From assembly GCA_018267725.1 (NCBI GenBank), contig JAFDXY010000010.1, positions 1 through 64,000 of the forward strand: a stretch of 64,000 bases of DNA, in the 5' to 3' direction. Shown one piece after another: positions 1-8,491 of the stretch. Positions within the stretch are counted from its first letter, which is position 1, and every line of letters starts with the position of its first letter. Position numbers and translations under genes: made by a program. Below the pieces are notes generated by a model. The model worked only from the letters and a program-made list of their open reading frames with translations. It ran no database searches and had not been told where the DNA came from. This DNA is from Bacteroidota bacterium. GTDB taxonomy: Bacteria; Bacteroidota; Bacteroidia; Chitinophagales; Chitinophagaceae.

Positions 1-987
1 AAAAAGGCAATACTTATAATATTAATATTATTTTATATTTCAAAATTGACTGCACAACAATTTAGAATTGAAATGCCTAATACCAAAAGGGTAGAAGAAT
101 TTACTTATAATCTTATTAATATTTTGAATGATGCTCCGTTCAATTTTTCACATATTAAAGGGAAACTTATTACTAAAACAGATACGGTTCATTTAAAATC
201 AGACATCTATCATTCTAAAATTAATTTGCCGGGTGCAGTTGCAGCAAGGTATGTACAAGATAGCACCAAATATGTTGAATATTTTTTTGGTGAATTTGAT
301 AATATTGATGAAGCAAAAGAAGCCTTTGAAGCCTTAACCAAAAAAGTATCTAAAAGTTTAGCAAAAAGAGTAGTAACACTTACAAACGATTGGGGGAATG
401 ATGCAAACACTGTGATAGAAAATAAATTGGCTTATACTTTTCATAACGGCTTTTTTCATTACAATATTTCTTTACAAGTGAATAAAGTAATTAAAACAAA
501 TTTTTGGAGAGTTGTTTTGCAAGTGTATAGCGGAAGGCCAAATTATTATAATTGGATAATGAAGAACGAACCTATTGGTAGTTTTAATTTTGTAAAAATT
601 ATGAAAGGCAATATTGCTTCTTTGTATAAAGAAAATTTAACAACCTGCCCTTTAGATTTACCTCCGTTTATTTGTGTTGGCCCTAAAAAAATAAAAGATA
701 CTTCTTATATAATTTATGATAAAACAGGTTTCTCCGGATTGTTAAATGCAAGGAGTGAATTTGATGCTTTTTTTGGAGCAGTTAGAGCCGGCTTAGGAAG
801 TGAATATGTTTATTTTATTATTCATGCACAAACACCAGTGTTAAGAAAAGTTGCTTTTATTAAGTTTAGTGATATTGATAATGGTAAACGAAAAACAATT
901 TATTTATCATTAGCAGAAAAACCAAATGCAAATAACACTAATCCGTATAAAAAAGAGTATGAAATTCAATTAAGTTTTGGATATTAA
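1..987 (+). CDS. Secreted protein of unknown function (5' end outside window)
   Basis: The frame is open from base 1. Its first codons read KKAILIILILFYISK followed by LTAQQ, a signal-peptide core and likely cleavage site, so the true start lies just left of the window and the internal TTG at 46 is not the start. The mature part (about 310 residues) is rich in aromatic residues and lysine with no motif I recognise. It probably acts in the periplasm or at the surface. Its TAA overlaps the stop codon of the convergent ABC-F gene (985-987 against 984-986). Function unknown; that it is a real gene is fairly certain from its length and signal peptide. Confidence 0.8.
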   Translation, partial: KKAILIILILFYISKLTAQQFRIEMPNTKRVEEFTYNLINILNDAPFNFSHIKGKLITKTDTVHLKSDIYHSKINLPGAVAARYVQDSTKYVEYFFGEFDNIDEAKEAFEALTKKVSKSLAKRVVTLTNDWGNDANTVIENKLAYTFHNGFFHYNISLQVNKVIKTNFWRVVLQVYSGRPNYYNWIMKNEPIGSFNFVKIMKGNIASLYKENLTTCPLDLPPFICVGPKKIKDTSYIIYDKTGFSGLLNARSEFDAFFGAVRAGLGSEYVYFIIHAQTPVLRKVAFIKFSDIDNGKRKTIYLSLAEKPNANNTNPYKKEYEIQLSFGY

Positions 988-2942
988 TTTTCTTGTTCCA
1001 TTATTTTTTCAAATAAAGCTTCATAATTTTTTGTAGCAACATTTATTTGTTGTTGCACTGTTTTATATTCTTTTTCTGTTTGCTGAAATTTGGTTATATC
1101 TTTATAAATATCTGGGTTGCCCAAATCTGCTTCCAGCTTAGTTTTTAGCGTATTTAATTTTCCTAACTCTTCTTCTGCTTTTTGAAATTGTTTTTGAACT
1201 TTTTGTAATTCTTTATTAATTCCAACATTTAAAGATGCATTGCTTTTTGGCTGATTATTTTCTTCTAACTTTTTATTACTTGCTTCTTGTTTTTTTTCGC
1301 TGTCATCTTTTTTCTGTTTAGTATCTTCTGTTTTTTGCTTTGCCATTCTTTCTTTCCACTCAACCCATTCTTTATATGTGCCTTTAAATTCTTTTATTTC
1401 ATAATCAACTATTTCCCAAATTTTATTAGCGGTTTTTGAAATAAAATATCTATCGTGGCTAACAAATATTAAACTTCCTTCATATTTGTTTAATGCATCT
1501 GCCAACAATTCTACACTATGCATATCTAAATGGTTGGTAGGTTCATCTAACATTAAAAAATTGCTTTTGCTTACAATAACTTTTGCTAATGCAACTCTTG
1601 CTTTTTCTCCACCACTTAATACTCTTATTTTTTTATCGGTATCATCTCCACTAAATAAAAAACAACCTAATAAACTTCTTAATTCTAACTCTGTTTTTTT
1701 ACTGCCACATTCAAGCATTTCTTCTAAAATAGTGTTGTTTAAGTTTAGTGCTTCTAATTGGTGTTGTGCATAAAAACTTTCTTCAACATTGTGCCCCCAA
1801 ACTCTTTCTCCATCAAAGTTTTCGGTGCCGGCAATAATTCTTAGTAAGGTAGATTTTCCTTTTCCGTTTGCACCAATTAATGCAATTTTATCGCCTCTGT
1901 CAATTTCTGCTGTACCGTTTTTTATAATTTCAATTTCACCAAAATTTTTATTAATATTTTTTAGAGATGCAATAATTTTTCCGGGTTGTTTTTCTATCTG
2001 AAAATTAATTTTAATATTAGGCCTTTCAATTTCTGCTGTTTCAATTCTTTCTAACTTATCTAATTTTTTCATTAAGCTTTGTGCCATTGCAGCTTTACTT
2101 GCTTTGGCTCTAAAACGTTCAATTAATCTTTCATTTTGTCTTATATAATCTTGCTGATTTTCGTAAGCTTTTTGTTGTAATTCAACTCTTACTTCTTTTT
2201 CTTTTTCGTAATAATCATAATCGCCGCTGTATATGTGTAACTCTTGCTGATATACTTCAACAATTTTATTTACCATTCTGTTTAAGAAAAATTTATCGTG
2301 GCTTACAATTACAACGCTGCCTTGGTAATGCAATAAATATTTTTCTAACCATTCAATTGATGGAAGGTCTAAGTGGTTGGTAGGTTCATCTAACAACAAT
2401 ACATCGGGTTGTTGTAAAATCATTTTTGCAAGAAGCACTCTCATTCTCCAACCTCCGCTAAATTCTTTGTAAGGTCTTTGTAAATGCTCGTTAGCAAAAC
2501 CTAAGCCTTGTAAAACTTCTTCTGTTTTATGATGAATGGTGTAGCCACCTGCAACTTCTAAATCGTGTAAACGCTCACTATATAAAAGCAATAATTCTTC
2601 GTTTTCATATTCTGTTTCTAAACGTTTTCCTAAGTCTTCAATTTCTTTTTCTAATGCTTTTATTTTTTCAAAAGCACCCATAGCCACTTCTACAATAGAT
2701 TCGTTGGTATCAAAACTTAATAAATCTTGATGCAAATAACCAATAGTAGTTTCTTTTCCTTTTTCAATAGAACCCTTGCTGGGCGTGTATTGCCCAACTA
2801 ATAGTTTTAATATGGTAGATTTTCCTGTTCCATTATAACCAATTAAACCCACTCTATCGCCGGGTTGTATATGCCACGTTGCATCTTCAATAATTACTCT
2901 TGCACCAAATTCAAATGTTACGTTTTGTAAACCAATCAGCAT
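984..2942 (-). CDS. ABC-F family ATPase (EttA/Uup-like)
   Basis: Soluble protein of 652 residues with two ABC cassettes and no membrane segments, the ABC-F layout of ribosome-associated translation factors and antibiotic-protection proteins. Seen: Walker A GYNGTGKST (residues 35-43), signature FSGGWRMRV, Walker B LLLDEPTNHLDL, a charged inter-domain linker, a second Walker A GANGKGKST, second signature LSGGEKARV and LMLDEPTNHLDM, then a Lys/Glu-rich coiled-coil tail of about 100 residues as in Uup. I chose the ATG at 2942 (MLIGLQNV) over an upstream start at 2987, because a perfect -7 box lies between them at 2965-2972. The subfamily is inferred; it could be Uup-like. Confidence 0.93.
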   Translation of the reverse strand: MLIGLQNVTFEFGARVIIEDATWHIQPGDRVGLIGYNGTGKSTILKLLVGQYTPSKGSIEKGKETTIGYLHQDLLSFDTNESIVEVAMGAFEKIKALEKEIEDLGKRLETEYENEELLLLYSERLHDLEVAGGYTIHHKTEEVLQGLGFANEHLQRPYKEFSGGWRMRVLLAKMILQQPDVLLLDEPTNHLDLPSIEWLEKYLLHYQGSVVIVSHDKFFLNRMVNKIVEVYQQELHIYSGDYDYYEKEKEVRVELQQKAYENQQDYIRQNERLIERFRAKASKAAMAQSLMKKLDKLERIETAEIERPNIKINFQIEKQPGKIIASLKNINKNFGEIEIIKNGTAEIDRGDKIALIGANGKGKSTLLRIIAGTENFDGERVWGHNVEESFYAQHQLEALNLNNTILEEMLECGSKKTELELRSLLGCFLFSGDDTDKKIRVLSGGEKARVALAKVIVSKSNFLMLDEPTNHLDMHSVELLADALNKYEGSLIFVSHDRYFISKTANKIWEIVDYEIKEFKGTYKEWVEWKERMAKQKTEDTKQKKDDSEKKQEASNKKLEENNQPKSNASLNVGINKELQKVQKQFQKAEEELGKLNTLKTKLEADLGNPDIYKDITKFQQTEKEYKTVQQQINVATKNYEALFEKIMEQEN

Positions 2943-2964
2943 TGCAATAAATCTTTTAAAGTTG

Positions 2965-2972
2965 CAAATGTA
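2965..2972 (-). promoter_or_regulatory. -7 promoter box TACATTTG for the ABC-F gene
   Basis: Perfect match to the Bacteroidota -7 consensus TAnnTTTG, read on the minus strand, 22 bases before the ATG at 2942. It lies downstream of the longer possible start at 2987 and so rules that start out. Confidence 0.6.
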
Positions 2973-2995
2973 ACAGTGCAAACACATTTTTATTT

Positions 2996-3003
2996 TACTT
3001 TTG
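2996..3003 (+). promoter_or_regulatory. -7 promoter box TACTTTTG for the DUF3347 lipoprotein
   Basis: Perfect TAnnTTTG match 16 bases before the ATG at 3020. It is back to back with the ABC-F promoter at 2965-2972, so both genes are served from about 40 bp. Confidence 0.6.
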
Positions 3004-3019
3004 AAGAAAAGATTATTAC

Positions 3020-3595
3020 ATGAAAAATTTTTTGCTAATTATTCTGCTTGCATTTATTGCTTCATGTGGCAGTAGCGATAAAAAATCTGAAGAAAATAAA
3101 CCACAACCTGCATTAAGTAAAAGCAACAATACCGATGTTTTTAATATTGCCTTTGAAGAATTGATGAACAATTATTACCACTTAAAAGATAATTTTATTA
3201 CAGAAAGCGATACTATTATTAACGTGTATGCAAGAAAATTAATAGTTAATATTGATAGTTTGCCATTAACAACTTTAAAAGCAGATACCAATGTTATTGC
3301 AACAGCAAAAGCAACGGCACAAAGTATTTCGGCTGAATTAAATGGATTACTTGCAGAAAAAAATATTGAAGCTAAAAGAAAATCGTTTGCAACTTTAAGT
3401 GAAGAAATGTACGATTTAATTAGAACCGTTCAATACGATAAAGCTACGGTGTATCATGCACATTGTCCTATGGCTTTTAATGGTGTAGGTGCTAATTGGT
3501 TAAGTAATTCGGCAGATATTAAAAACCCGTATATACCTAAACAAATGCTTAGTTGTGGAGAAGTTACCGACTCGATAAACTTTGCTAAAAAATAA
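3020..3595 (+). CDS. DUF3347-like lipoprotein
   Basis: 191 residues with a lipoprotein signal: MKNFLLIILLAFIASC, with the lipidated Cys at 16. The C-terminal third carries CPMAF, GVGANWLSNSADIKNPYIPKQ and MLSCGEV, the Cys/Met-containing signature of DUF3347 proteins, which in Bacteroidota often accompany copper-efflux genes. The helical middle part also fits. No other metal gene is adjacent, so a copper role rests only on family association. It is probably anchored in the outer or inner membrane facing the periplasm. Its stop is one base from the stop of the convergent gene at 3597. Confidence 0.8.
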   Translation: MKNFLLIILLAFIASCGSSDKKSEENKPQPALSKSNNTDVFNIAFEELMNNYYHLKDNFITESDTIINVYARKLIVNIDSLPLTTLKADTNVIATAKATAQSISAELNGLLAEKNIEAKRKSFATLSEEMYDLIRTVQYDKATVYHAHCPMAFNGVGANWLSNSADIKNPYIPKQMLSCGEVTDSINFAKK

Positions 3596-3596
3596 T

Positions 3597-4901
3597 TTAC
3601 TGCTCTACTTTAGCAGCGTTAGGATTGTATTTAATAATTACTTTACTGTTTGTTCTTTCATCAGAAGTAAGTGTTACTTCGTAACGTTTATTACCTGCCG
3701 TAATAACCATTAATGCTGTGTTGGGAGGTTCGTCTCCTAAATTATCGGCAACAGTAATTAATTCTTTTAAAGATTGTATTTCATCTAAATGCAAGTGTAG
3801 TGTAATTGGTTTATAACTTAATCTCTGTTGGTTAATTACTTTTTCATTATTTAAATAAACGGTAATAGTATCATTATCAATTTTGCCGTTATCATAAAAA
3901 TTAATTTCAACATTTTTTGTATCTACTTCAATAGTTTCAGCTAATATATTTTTTCGTTCTAACAATATGGGCGGCGTTGGTTTGGGTTTTGGTGTTGGTG
4001 CTACAGGTACTTCTTTAACAGGTGGAGCAACAACTGTAACGCTATCATTGTGTTTGTTGTTTTTGGGTGGAGTAGTAGGCATTGCTATTCCTTTTTTAAT
4101 TACAAATGCTTCTGCACCGGGTTTTATGGTTGGTTTTTTAACTATTGTTTCGTGATGTTTTGTTTCAGGTATTGTTGTTAATTTATTTGTAACGGATAGT
4201 TTGCTTAAAATATGTTTTACTGCAACATCATTAGAGTAATCTAAAGGTTGTTGTAATGTTGGAATTTTTGCTTTTAATGCTGCTGTTGTTTTGGGGCCTG
4301 CAATACCATCGGGTATTAAGCCTAATGCTGATTGAATTTTTTTAATATTTTCTTTTTTCGAATCAATATTTTTATGTGTTGAAGTTGTGTTGGTAGGTTC
4401 TTCTTTTTTCTTCATTAAAAAATCTTCTTTCTTAAAATCACTCTCGGGCACTTTTTCTAAATATATTGCTCCATCGCCACAGTCTGTTTTAGATTTATCG
4501 TTTAAACTTGTATAAGTACCTGTTAGCGTTTCTGTTTTCCCTTCTTTTTTATAATCCAAATAGCAAGTCATTAAACAAGGTTCAGAGTTGTTGCTAATTT
4601 TTAACTCTAACATTTTTAATTCTTTTACTAAAACGTTTTCGGTGTTTTTTGTAAAAATTCCTTTAAAAGATGCTTTGCCGTAAAAAACAATATTCTTGTA
4701 AGAGTAGGTTACGCCTTCAATAGCATTATTGGGTAATTGATTAATTTGAATTTCGTATTTGTATTTGTCTTCAACAAACTTGCCTGTAAATTCATTAAAA
4801 CCTTTTTGCACAAAATAGCCACGCCAAATTCCTGTAATATTTTGAGTATAAGATGCGGTAGAAATTGTAAGAAAAAATAATAGTGTACAAATCAATCTCA
4901 T
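3597..4901 (-). CDS. Secreted protein with a peptidoglycan-binding-like domain
   Basis: 434 residues with a signal peptide ending near TASYTQN. In order: an N-terminal beta-rich domain (about 20-150) with a lone Cys pair (CLMTC); a peptidoglycan-binding_1-like module (about 183-215, IQSALGLIPDGIAGPKTTAAL); a Pro/Lys-rich linker (about 265-315); and a C-terminal beta domain (about 320-430). The modular build suggests an envelope protein that touches the cell wall, but no catalytic motif is seen. It is monocistronic with its own promoter at 4906. The PG-binding call is motif-based; the rest is unknown. Confidence 0.75.
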   Translation of the reverse strand: MRLICTLLFFLTISTASYTQNITGIWRGYFVQKGFNEFTGKFVEDKYKYEIQINQLPNNAIEGVTYSYKNIVFYGKASFKGIFTKNTENVLVKELKMLELKISNNSEPCLMTCYLDYKKEGKTETLTGTYTSLNDKSKTDCGDGAIYLEKVPESDFKKEDFLMKKKEEPTNTTSTHKNIDSKKENIKKIQSALGLIPDGIAGPKTTAALKAKIPTLQQPLDYSNDVAVKHILSKLSVTNKLTTIPETKHHETIVKKPTIKPGAEAFVIKKGIAMPTTPPKNNKHNDSVTVVAPPVKEVPVAPTPKPKPTPPILLERKNILAETIEVDTKNVEINFYDNGKIDNDTITVYLNNEKVINQQRLSYKPITLHLHLDEIQSLKELITVADNLGDEPPNTALMVITAGNKRYEVTLTSDERTNSKVIIKYNPNAAKVEQ

Positions 4902-4905
4902 ACTG

Positions 4906-4913
4906 CAAAACTA
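4906..4913 (-). promoter_or_regulatory. -7 promoter box TAGTTTTG for the PG-binding-like protein
   Basis: Perfect TAnnTTTG match on the minus strand, only 4 bases before the ATG at 4901, so any transcript from it would have almost no leader. Confidence 0.5.
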
Positions 4914-4944
4914 AAATCTGTTCTTGCTAAAAAAGCGTTAAGGT

Positions 4945-4973
4945 TTGTAAACTAAAACTTATCGTTACTTTTG
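4945..4973 (+). promoter_or_regulatory. thrS promoter: -33 TTG and -7 TACTTTTG
   Basis: TTG at 4945-4947, an 18-base spacer, then perfect -7 box TACTTTTG at 4966-4973, 33 bases before the thrS ATG. It is one of the best-formed promoters in the window, with both elements at near-standard spacing. Confidence 0.7.
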
Positions 4974-5006
4974 CGTCCTTAAAATAAAAGTGTAGTTTTT
5001 ATAAGT

Positions 5007-6944
5007 ATGATTAATATTAGTTTTCCCGATGGAGCAGTAAGGCAATTTGAAAATGATGTTACTGCTTTAGATATTGCAAAAAGCATAAGCGAAGGTTTGG
5101 CAAGAAAAGTATTAGCTGCCAGCGTTAATGGAGAAGTTTGGGATGCAACACGCCCTATAACAAATAATGCTTCTTTAAAATTACTAACGTGGGATGATAC
5201 AGATGGGAAAAGCACTTTCTGGCATTCATCTGCACACTTAATGGCAGAGGCTGTTGAAGCTAAATTTCCCGGAGTAAAATTTTGGGTTGGCCCTGCAATT
5301 GATAAAGGTTTTTATTATGATATTGATTTAGGCGATAAAAAATTAACTGAAGAAGATTTATTATGGCTTGAAAAGAAAATGAATGAGTTAGCTGCTCAAA
5401 AAAATAGCTATGTACGCACCGAAAAATCTAAAGCAGATGCTGTTGCTTATTTTACCGAAAAAGGCGATGAGTATAAATTAGATTTATTGCAAAACTTGCA
5501 AGATGGGAACATAACTTTTTACACACAAGGATCTTTTACCGATTTATGCCGTGGCCCGCATATTCCCAACACAGGTTTTATAAAAGCCATCAAACTTACT
5601 TCAATTGCCGGTGCATATTGGAAAGGAGATGAAAAAAATAAACAACTTACACGTATTTACGGCGTTACTTTTCCAACACAAAAAGAATTAGATGAGTATT
5701 TATTAATGTTGGAAGAAGCCAAGAAACGTGACCATAGAAAATTAGGCAAAGAGTTAGGTATTTATACTATGAACGATGATATTGGGCAAGGACTTATTTT
5801 ATGGATGCCCAACGGAACAGTTATTATTGAAGAATTAGAAAAATTAGCCAAACAAACCGAAGAAGATGCAGGCTACAAACGTGTAGTAACACCGCATATT
5901 GCCAAAGAAAATTTATACCTAACAAGTGGACATTTACCTTACTATGCCGATAGTATGTTTCCGCCAATGGAAATGGATGGCGATAAATATTATTTAAAGG
6001 CAATGAATTGTCCACACCACCACAAAATTTTTGATGCTGAACCAAAAAGTTATCGCGATATGCCTTATCGCATTGCAGAATACGGAACTTGCTACCGATA
6101 CGAGCAAAGCGGCGAATTGTTTGGCTTAATGCGTGTACGCTGCCTACACATGAACGATGCACATATTTACTGCACTAAAGAACAGTTTGCAACAGAGTTT
6201 AAAGCAGTAAACGATATGTATTTAAAATACTTTAAAATTTTTGGTATTGAAAAATATGTAATGCGTTTAAGTTTACATGACCCTGAAAAACTTGGACAGA
6301 AATATGTAAACGAACCCATTTTGTGGAAAGAAACAGAAGAATTGGTACGCAATGTATTAATAGAAACAGGAGTACCTTTTGTAGAAGTAAAAGGAGAAGG
6401 TGCATTTTACGGGCCCAAAATTGATGTGCAAATTTGGAGTGCTATTGGAAGAGAATTTACTTTAGCAACCAATCAAGTAGATTTTGCACAACCACGCAGT
6501 TTTAATTTATCATTCACCAATCAAAATAACGAACCCGAAATTCCTTTAATTATTCACAGAGCACCGTTAGGTACACATGAGCGTTTTATAGGATTTTTAT
6601 TAGAACATTATGCAGGAAAATTTCCAACATGGTTAGCTCCGTTGCAAGTAAAAATTCTTCCTATAAGTGATAAGTTTATGAATTATGCTACTGAAGTAAA
6701 AAAACAATTACGCAAAGCAGGAGTAAGGGTTGAGATAGATGAAAGACAAGAAAAAATTGGCAAAAAAATTCGCGAAGCAGAGTTGGCAAAAATTCCTTAT
6801 ATGTTGGTAATTGGAGAGAAAGAAGCAACAGAAAATAAAGTATCTATTCGCAAACAAGGTAAGGGAGATGCAGGTCAAGAAACTGTAGAAGAATTTGTTG
6901 CTAATATTGCAAACGAAATTTTTGAAAGAAAAAGTGCAGAATAA
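5007..6944 (+). CDS. thrS: Threonine--tRNA ligase
   Basis: Class II aminoacyl-tRNA synthetase that charges tRNA-Thr in the cytosol. The 645 residues match the usual length of about 640. Domains: TGS (1-60, MINISFPDGA); editing domain with the HxxxH motif HSSAH and its downstream C/H motif; catalytic core with zinc ligands in MNCPHH, motif 2 around LMRVRCLHMNDAHIYC and motif 3 RAPLGTHERF; and a C-terminal anticodon-binding domain (last about 100 residues, ending at the LVIGEKE region). It heads a run with a 93-residue protein and infC. The usual thrS-infC pairing supports the call. Confidence 0.98.
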   Translation: MINISFPDGAVRQFENDVTALDIAKSISEGLARKVLAASVNGEVWDATRPITNNASLKLLTWDDTDGKSTFWHSSAHLMAEAVEAKFPGVKFWVGPAIDKGFYYDIDLGDKKLTEEDLLWLEKKMNELAAQKNSYVRTEKSKADAVAYFTEKGDEYKLDLLQNLQDGNITFYTQGSFTDLCRGPHIPNTGFIKAIKLTSIAGAYWKGDEKNKQLTRIYGVTFPTQKELDEYLLMLEEAKKRDHRKLGKELGIYTMNDDIGQGLILWMPNGTVIIEELEKLAKQTEEDAGYKRVVTPHIAKENLYLTSGHLPYYADSMFPPMEMDGDKYYLKAMNCPHHHKIFDAEPKSYRDMPYRIAEYGTCYRYEQSGELFGLMRVRCLHMNDAHIYCTKEQFATEFKAVNDMYLKYFKIFGIEKYVMRLSLHDPEKLGQKYVNEPILWKETEELVRNVLIETGVPFVEVKGEGAFYGPKIDVQIWSAIGREFTLATNQVDFAQPRSFNLSFTNQNNEPEIPLIIHRAPLGTHERFIGFLLEHYAGKFPTWLAPLQVKILPISDKFMNYATEVKKQLRKAGVRVEIDERQEKIGKKIREAELAKIPYMLVIGEKEATENKVSIRKQGKGDAGQETVEEFVANIANEIFERKSAE

Positions 6945-6959
6945 CATTATTTTTACACT

Positions 6960-7241
6960 ATGACTGGAACACAAACTTTAAAAATATACGAAATTTTACA
7001 TCGGCATTTTAAAAACGATGCTGATGCAAAAGTTGTTGTTCAGGAAATAGAAACAATAATTGATAACAAATTTTTTGATACTAAAAATCAATTGGCTACA
7101 AAAGATGACATAAATTCAATTAAACAAGACATCCTAAAATCGCAGATTGATATTGAGAAACGATTTAATAATATGATAATTTGGATTGTTTCAACTGGAT
7201 TAGCGGTAGTAGGATTAATTCTTGCATTTTTAAAATTCTAA
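6960..7241 (+). CDS. Small coiled-coil protein with a C-terminal membrane anchor
   Basis: 93 residues. The N-terminal half is helical and charged. A KNQLATKDDI segment leads into a likely coiled coil (about 45-68), and the last 24 residues (from NNMIIWIVSTGLAVVGLILA) form one transmembrane helix. This layout resembles small DUF1640/CCDC90-like proteins, some of which travel with mobile DNA; that link is tentative. It lies 15 bases after thrS and 25 before infC on the same strand, so it is probably co-transcribed with two translation genes, an unusual place for it. No function can be assigned. Confidence 0.7.
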   Translation: MTGTQTLKIYEILHRHFKNDADAKVVVQEIETIIDNKFFDTKNQLATKDDINSIKQDILKSQIDIEKRFNNMIIWIVSTGLAVVGLILAFLKF

Positions 7242-7266
7242 AAAATTATTCACCAAACAAATTTTA

Positions 7267-7854
7267 ATGGCATTTCCACCAAGACCAAGGCCCGCAGGAG
7301 GCAACAACAGATTTAACCCAAGATTTCAAAGGCAACAAGAGCCTGAGCATCGTATTAACGAAAGAATTAGAGTTCCTCAAGTACGTTTAGTTGGCGATAA
7401 TGTAACGGTTGGCGTTTATCCAACGCAAGAAGCGTTACGCATTGCTCAAAGTTTAGAATTAGATTTAGTAGAAATTTCTCCGCAAGCAGACCCTCCCGTT
7501 TGTAAAGCAATTGATTATAAAAAATTTCTATACGAAAAAAAGCGTAAAGAAAAAGAAATGAAAGCCAATGCCAAACAAAGCGAGGTTAAAGAAATTCGGT
7601 TTACGCCCGGAACAGATGATCATGATTTTGGATTTAAAGCAAAACATGCAGAAGGTTTTTTAAAAGATGGTAATAAAGTAAAAGCTTATGTGCAATTTAA
7701 AGGTCGTGCCATTCAATTTAAAGAAAGAGGAGAGTTGGTGTTATTAAAATTTGCTGAGAGATTAGCAGAAGTTGGCCAGCCCGAAGCTTTACCAAAATTA
7801 GAAGGTAAAAGAATGTTTTTAATGCTTACACCAAAAACAAGTAAGAAAAAATAG
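7267..7854 (+). CDS. infC: Translation initiation factor IF-3
   Basis: Binds the 30S subunit, checks the start codon and initiator tRNA, and prevents premature 50S joining. 195 residues: a short Pro/Arg-rich leader (1-25), the IF3 N-domain beginning RINERIRVPQVRLVGDN, a lysine-rich linker helix (about 85-105, YEKKRKEKEMKANAKQ) and the C-domain with VKEIRFTPGTDDHDF. Unlike E. coli infC, which starts with AUU, this copy has an ordinary ATG. rpmI and rplT, normally next, are absent; a terminator follows at 7883. Confidence 0.97.
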   Translation: MAFPPRPRPAGGNNRFNPRFQRQQEPEHRINERIRVPQVRLVGDNVTVGVYPTQEALRIAQSLELDLVEISPQADPPVCKAIDYKKFLYEKKRKEKEMKANAKQSEVKEIRFTPGTDDHDFGFKAKHAEGFLKDGNKVKAYVQFKGRAIQFKERGELVLLKFAERLAEVGQPEALPKLEGKRMFLMLTPKTSKKK

Positions 7855-7882
7855 TATTTCTGAAATATTGATAAAAGATAAA

Positions 7883-7910
7883 GGGCCTCGGAAAACCGAA
7901 GCCCTTTTTT
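7883..7910 (+). terminator. Rho-independent terminator after infC
   Basis: GGGCCTCGG, loop AAAA, CCGAAGCCC with one C-A mismatch, followed by six T. It begins 28 bases after the infC stop and closes the thrS-infC transcript. Confidence 0.85.
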
Positions 7911-7973
7911 CAACCCTAAACCCTTAAAAAACCGTTTAATCTTATTGAAAAAACTATGCCAATTTTTATGGCG

Positions 7974-8390
7974 TTAAAATCTTTCTAAAGAACTAAAGAA
8001 AAAGTTACCTTCTATAACTGCATTTTCATCACTATCACTTCCATGAACGGCATTTTCTCCTACCGAAGCTGCATATTTTTTACGAATAGTACCTTCTTCT
8101 GCTTGTGCAGGGTTAGTTGCACCAATTAGTTTTCTAAAATCTGCAACTGCATTATCTTTTTCTAAAATAGCTGCTACAATGGGGCCACTACTCATAAATT
8201 CAACTAACTCGCCATAAAAAGGGCGTTCTTTATGTATTGCATAAAATTCACCGGCTTGTGCAGTAGTTAATCTTGTCCATTTCATAGCTTTAATGCTAAA
8301 ACCTGCTGCTAAAATTTGGTCTAAAATTCCGCCTGTATAGCCTTTTGCTGTTGCATCGGGCTTAATCATTGTAAATGTTCTGTTGCTCAT
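7974..8390 (-). CDS. ndk: Nucleoside-diphosphate kinase
   Basis: Transfers the gamma-phosphate of ATP to nucleoside diphosphates by a phospho-histidine intermediate. 138 residues, the family norm. It begins [13 protein letters not shown] and carries the active-site His116 in NAVHGSDS. A longer frame reaches 8486, but the residues upstream of MSNRTF match nothing in the family, and a perfect -7 box at 8412-8419 sits between the two starts. Monocistronic, divergent from the DHH phosphoesterase. Confidence 0.97.
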   Translation of the reverse strand: MSNRTFTMIKPDATAKGYTGGILDQILAAGFSIKAMKWTRLTTAQAGEFYAIHKERPFYGELVEFMSSGPIVAAILEKDNAVADFRKLIGATNPAQAEEGTIRKKYAASVGENAVHGSDSDENAVIEGNFFFSSLERF

Positions 8391-8411
8391 ATTTGTTTGT
8401 AAAATTTGCCG

Positions 8412-8419
8412 CAAAAGTA
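8412..8419 (-). promoter_or_regulatory. -7 promoter box TACTTTTG for ndk
   Basis: Perfect TAnnTTTG match on the minus strand, 21 bases before the ATG at 8390. It fixes the ndk start. Confidence 0.65.
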
Positions 8420-8471
8420 AGGGAAACAGTTTTCTTGTTTTTAAATTGAATGAATAGAGTAGTAATCCCCT

Positions 8472-8479
8472 TATTTTTG
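8472..8479 (+). promoter_or_regulatory. -7 promoter box TATTTTTG for the DHH phosphoesterase
   Basis: Perfect TAnnTTTG match 12 bases before the ATG at 8492. A possible -33 TTG at 8446-8448 is 23 bases upstream, somewhat far. The box lies after the alternative start at 8450, which argues against that start. Confidence 0.55.
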
Positions 8480-8491
8480 CCGCCATTGTTT

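Noticed and set aside
3967..4155. Gly-rich frame opposite the Pro-rich linker of the PG-binding-like protein
   Set aside because: Its Gly/Val pattern is the mirror of Pro codons; not a gene.
5824..6162. 112-residue minus-strand frame in thrS
   Set aside because: Inside the ThrRS catalytic core on the other strand, no support.
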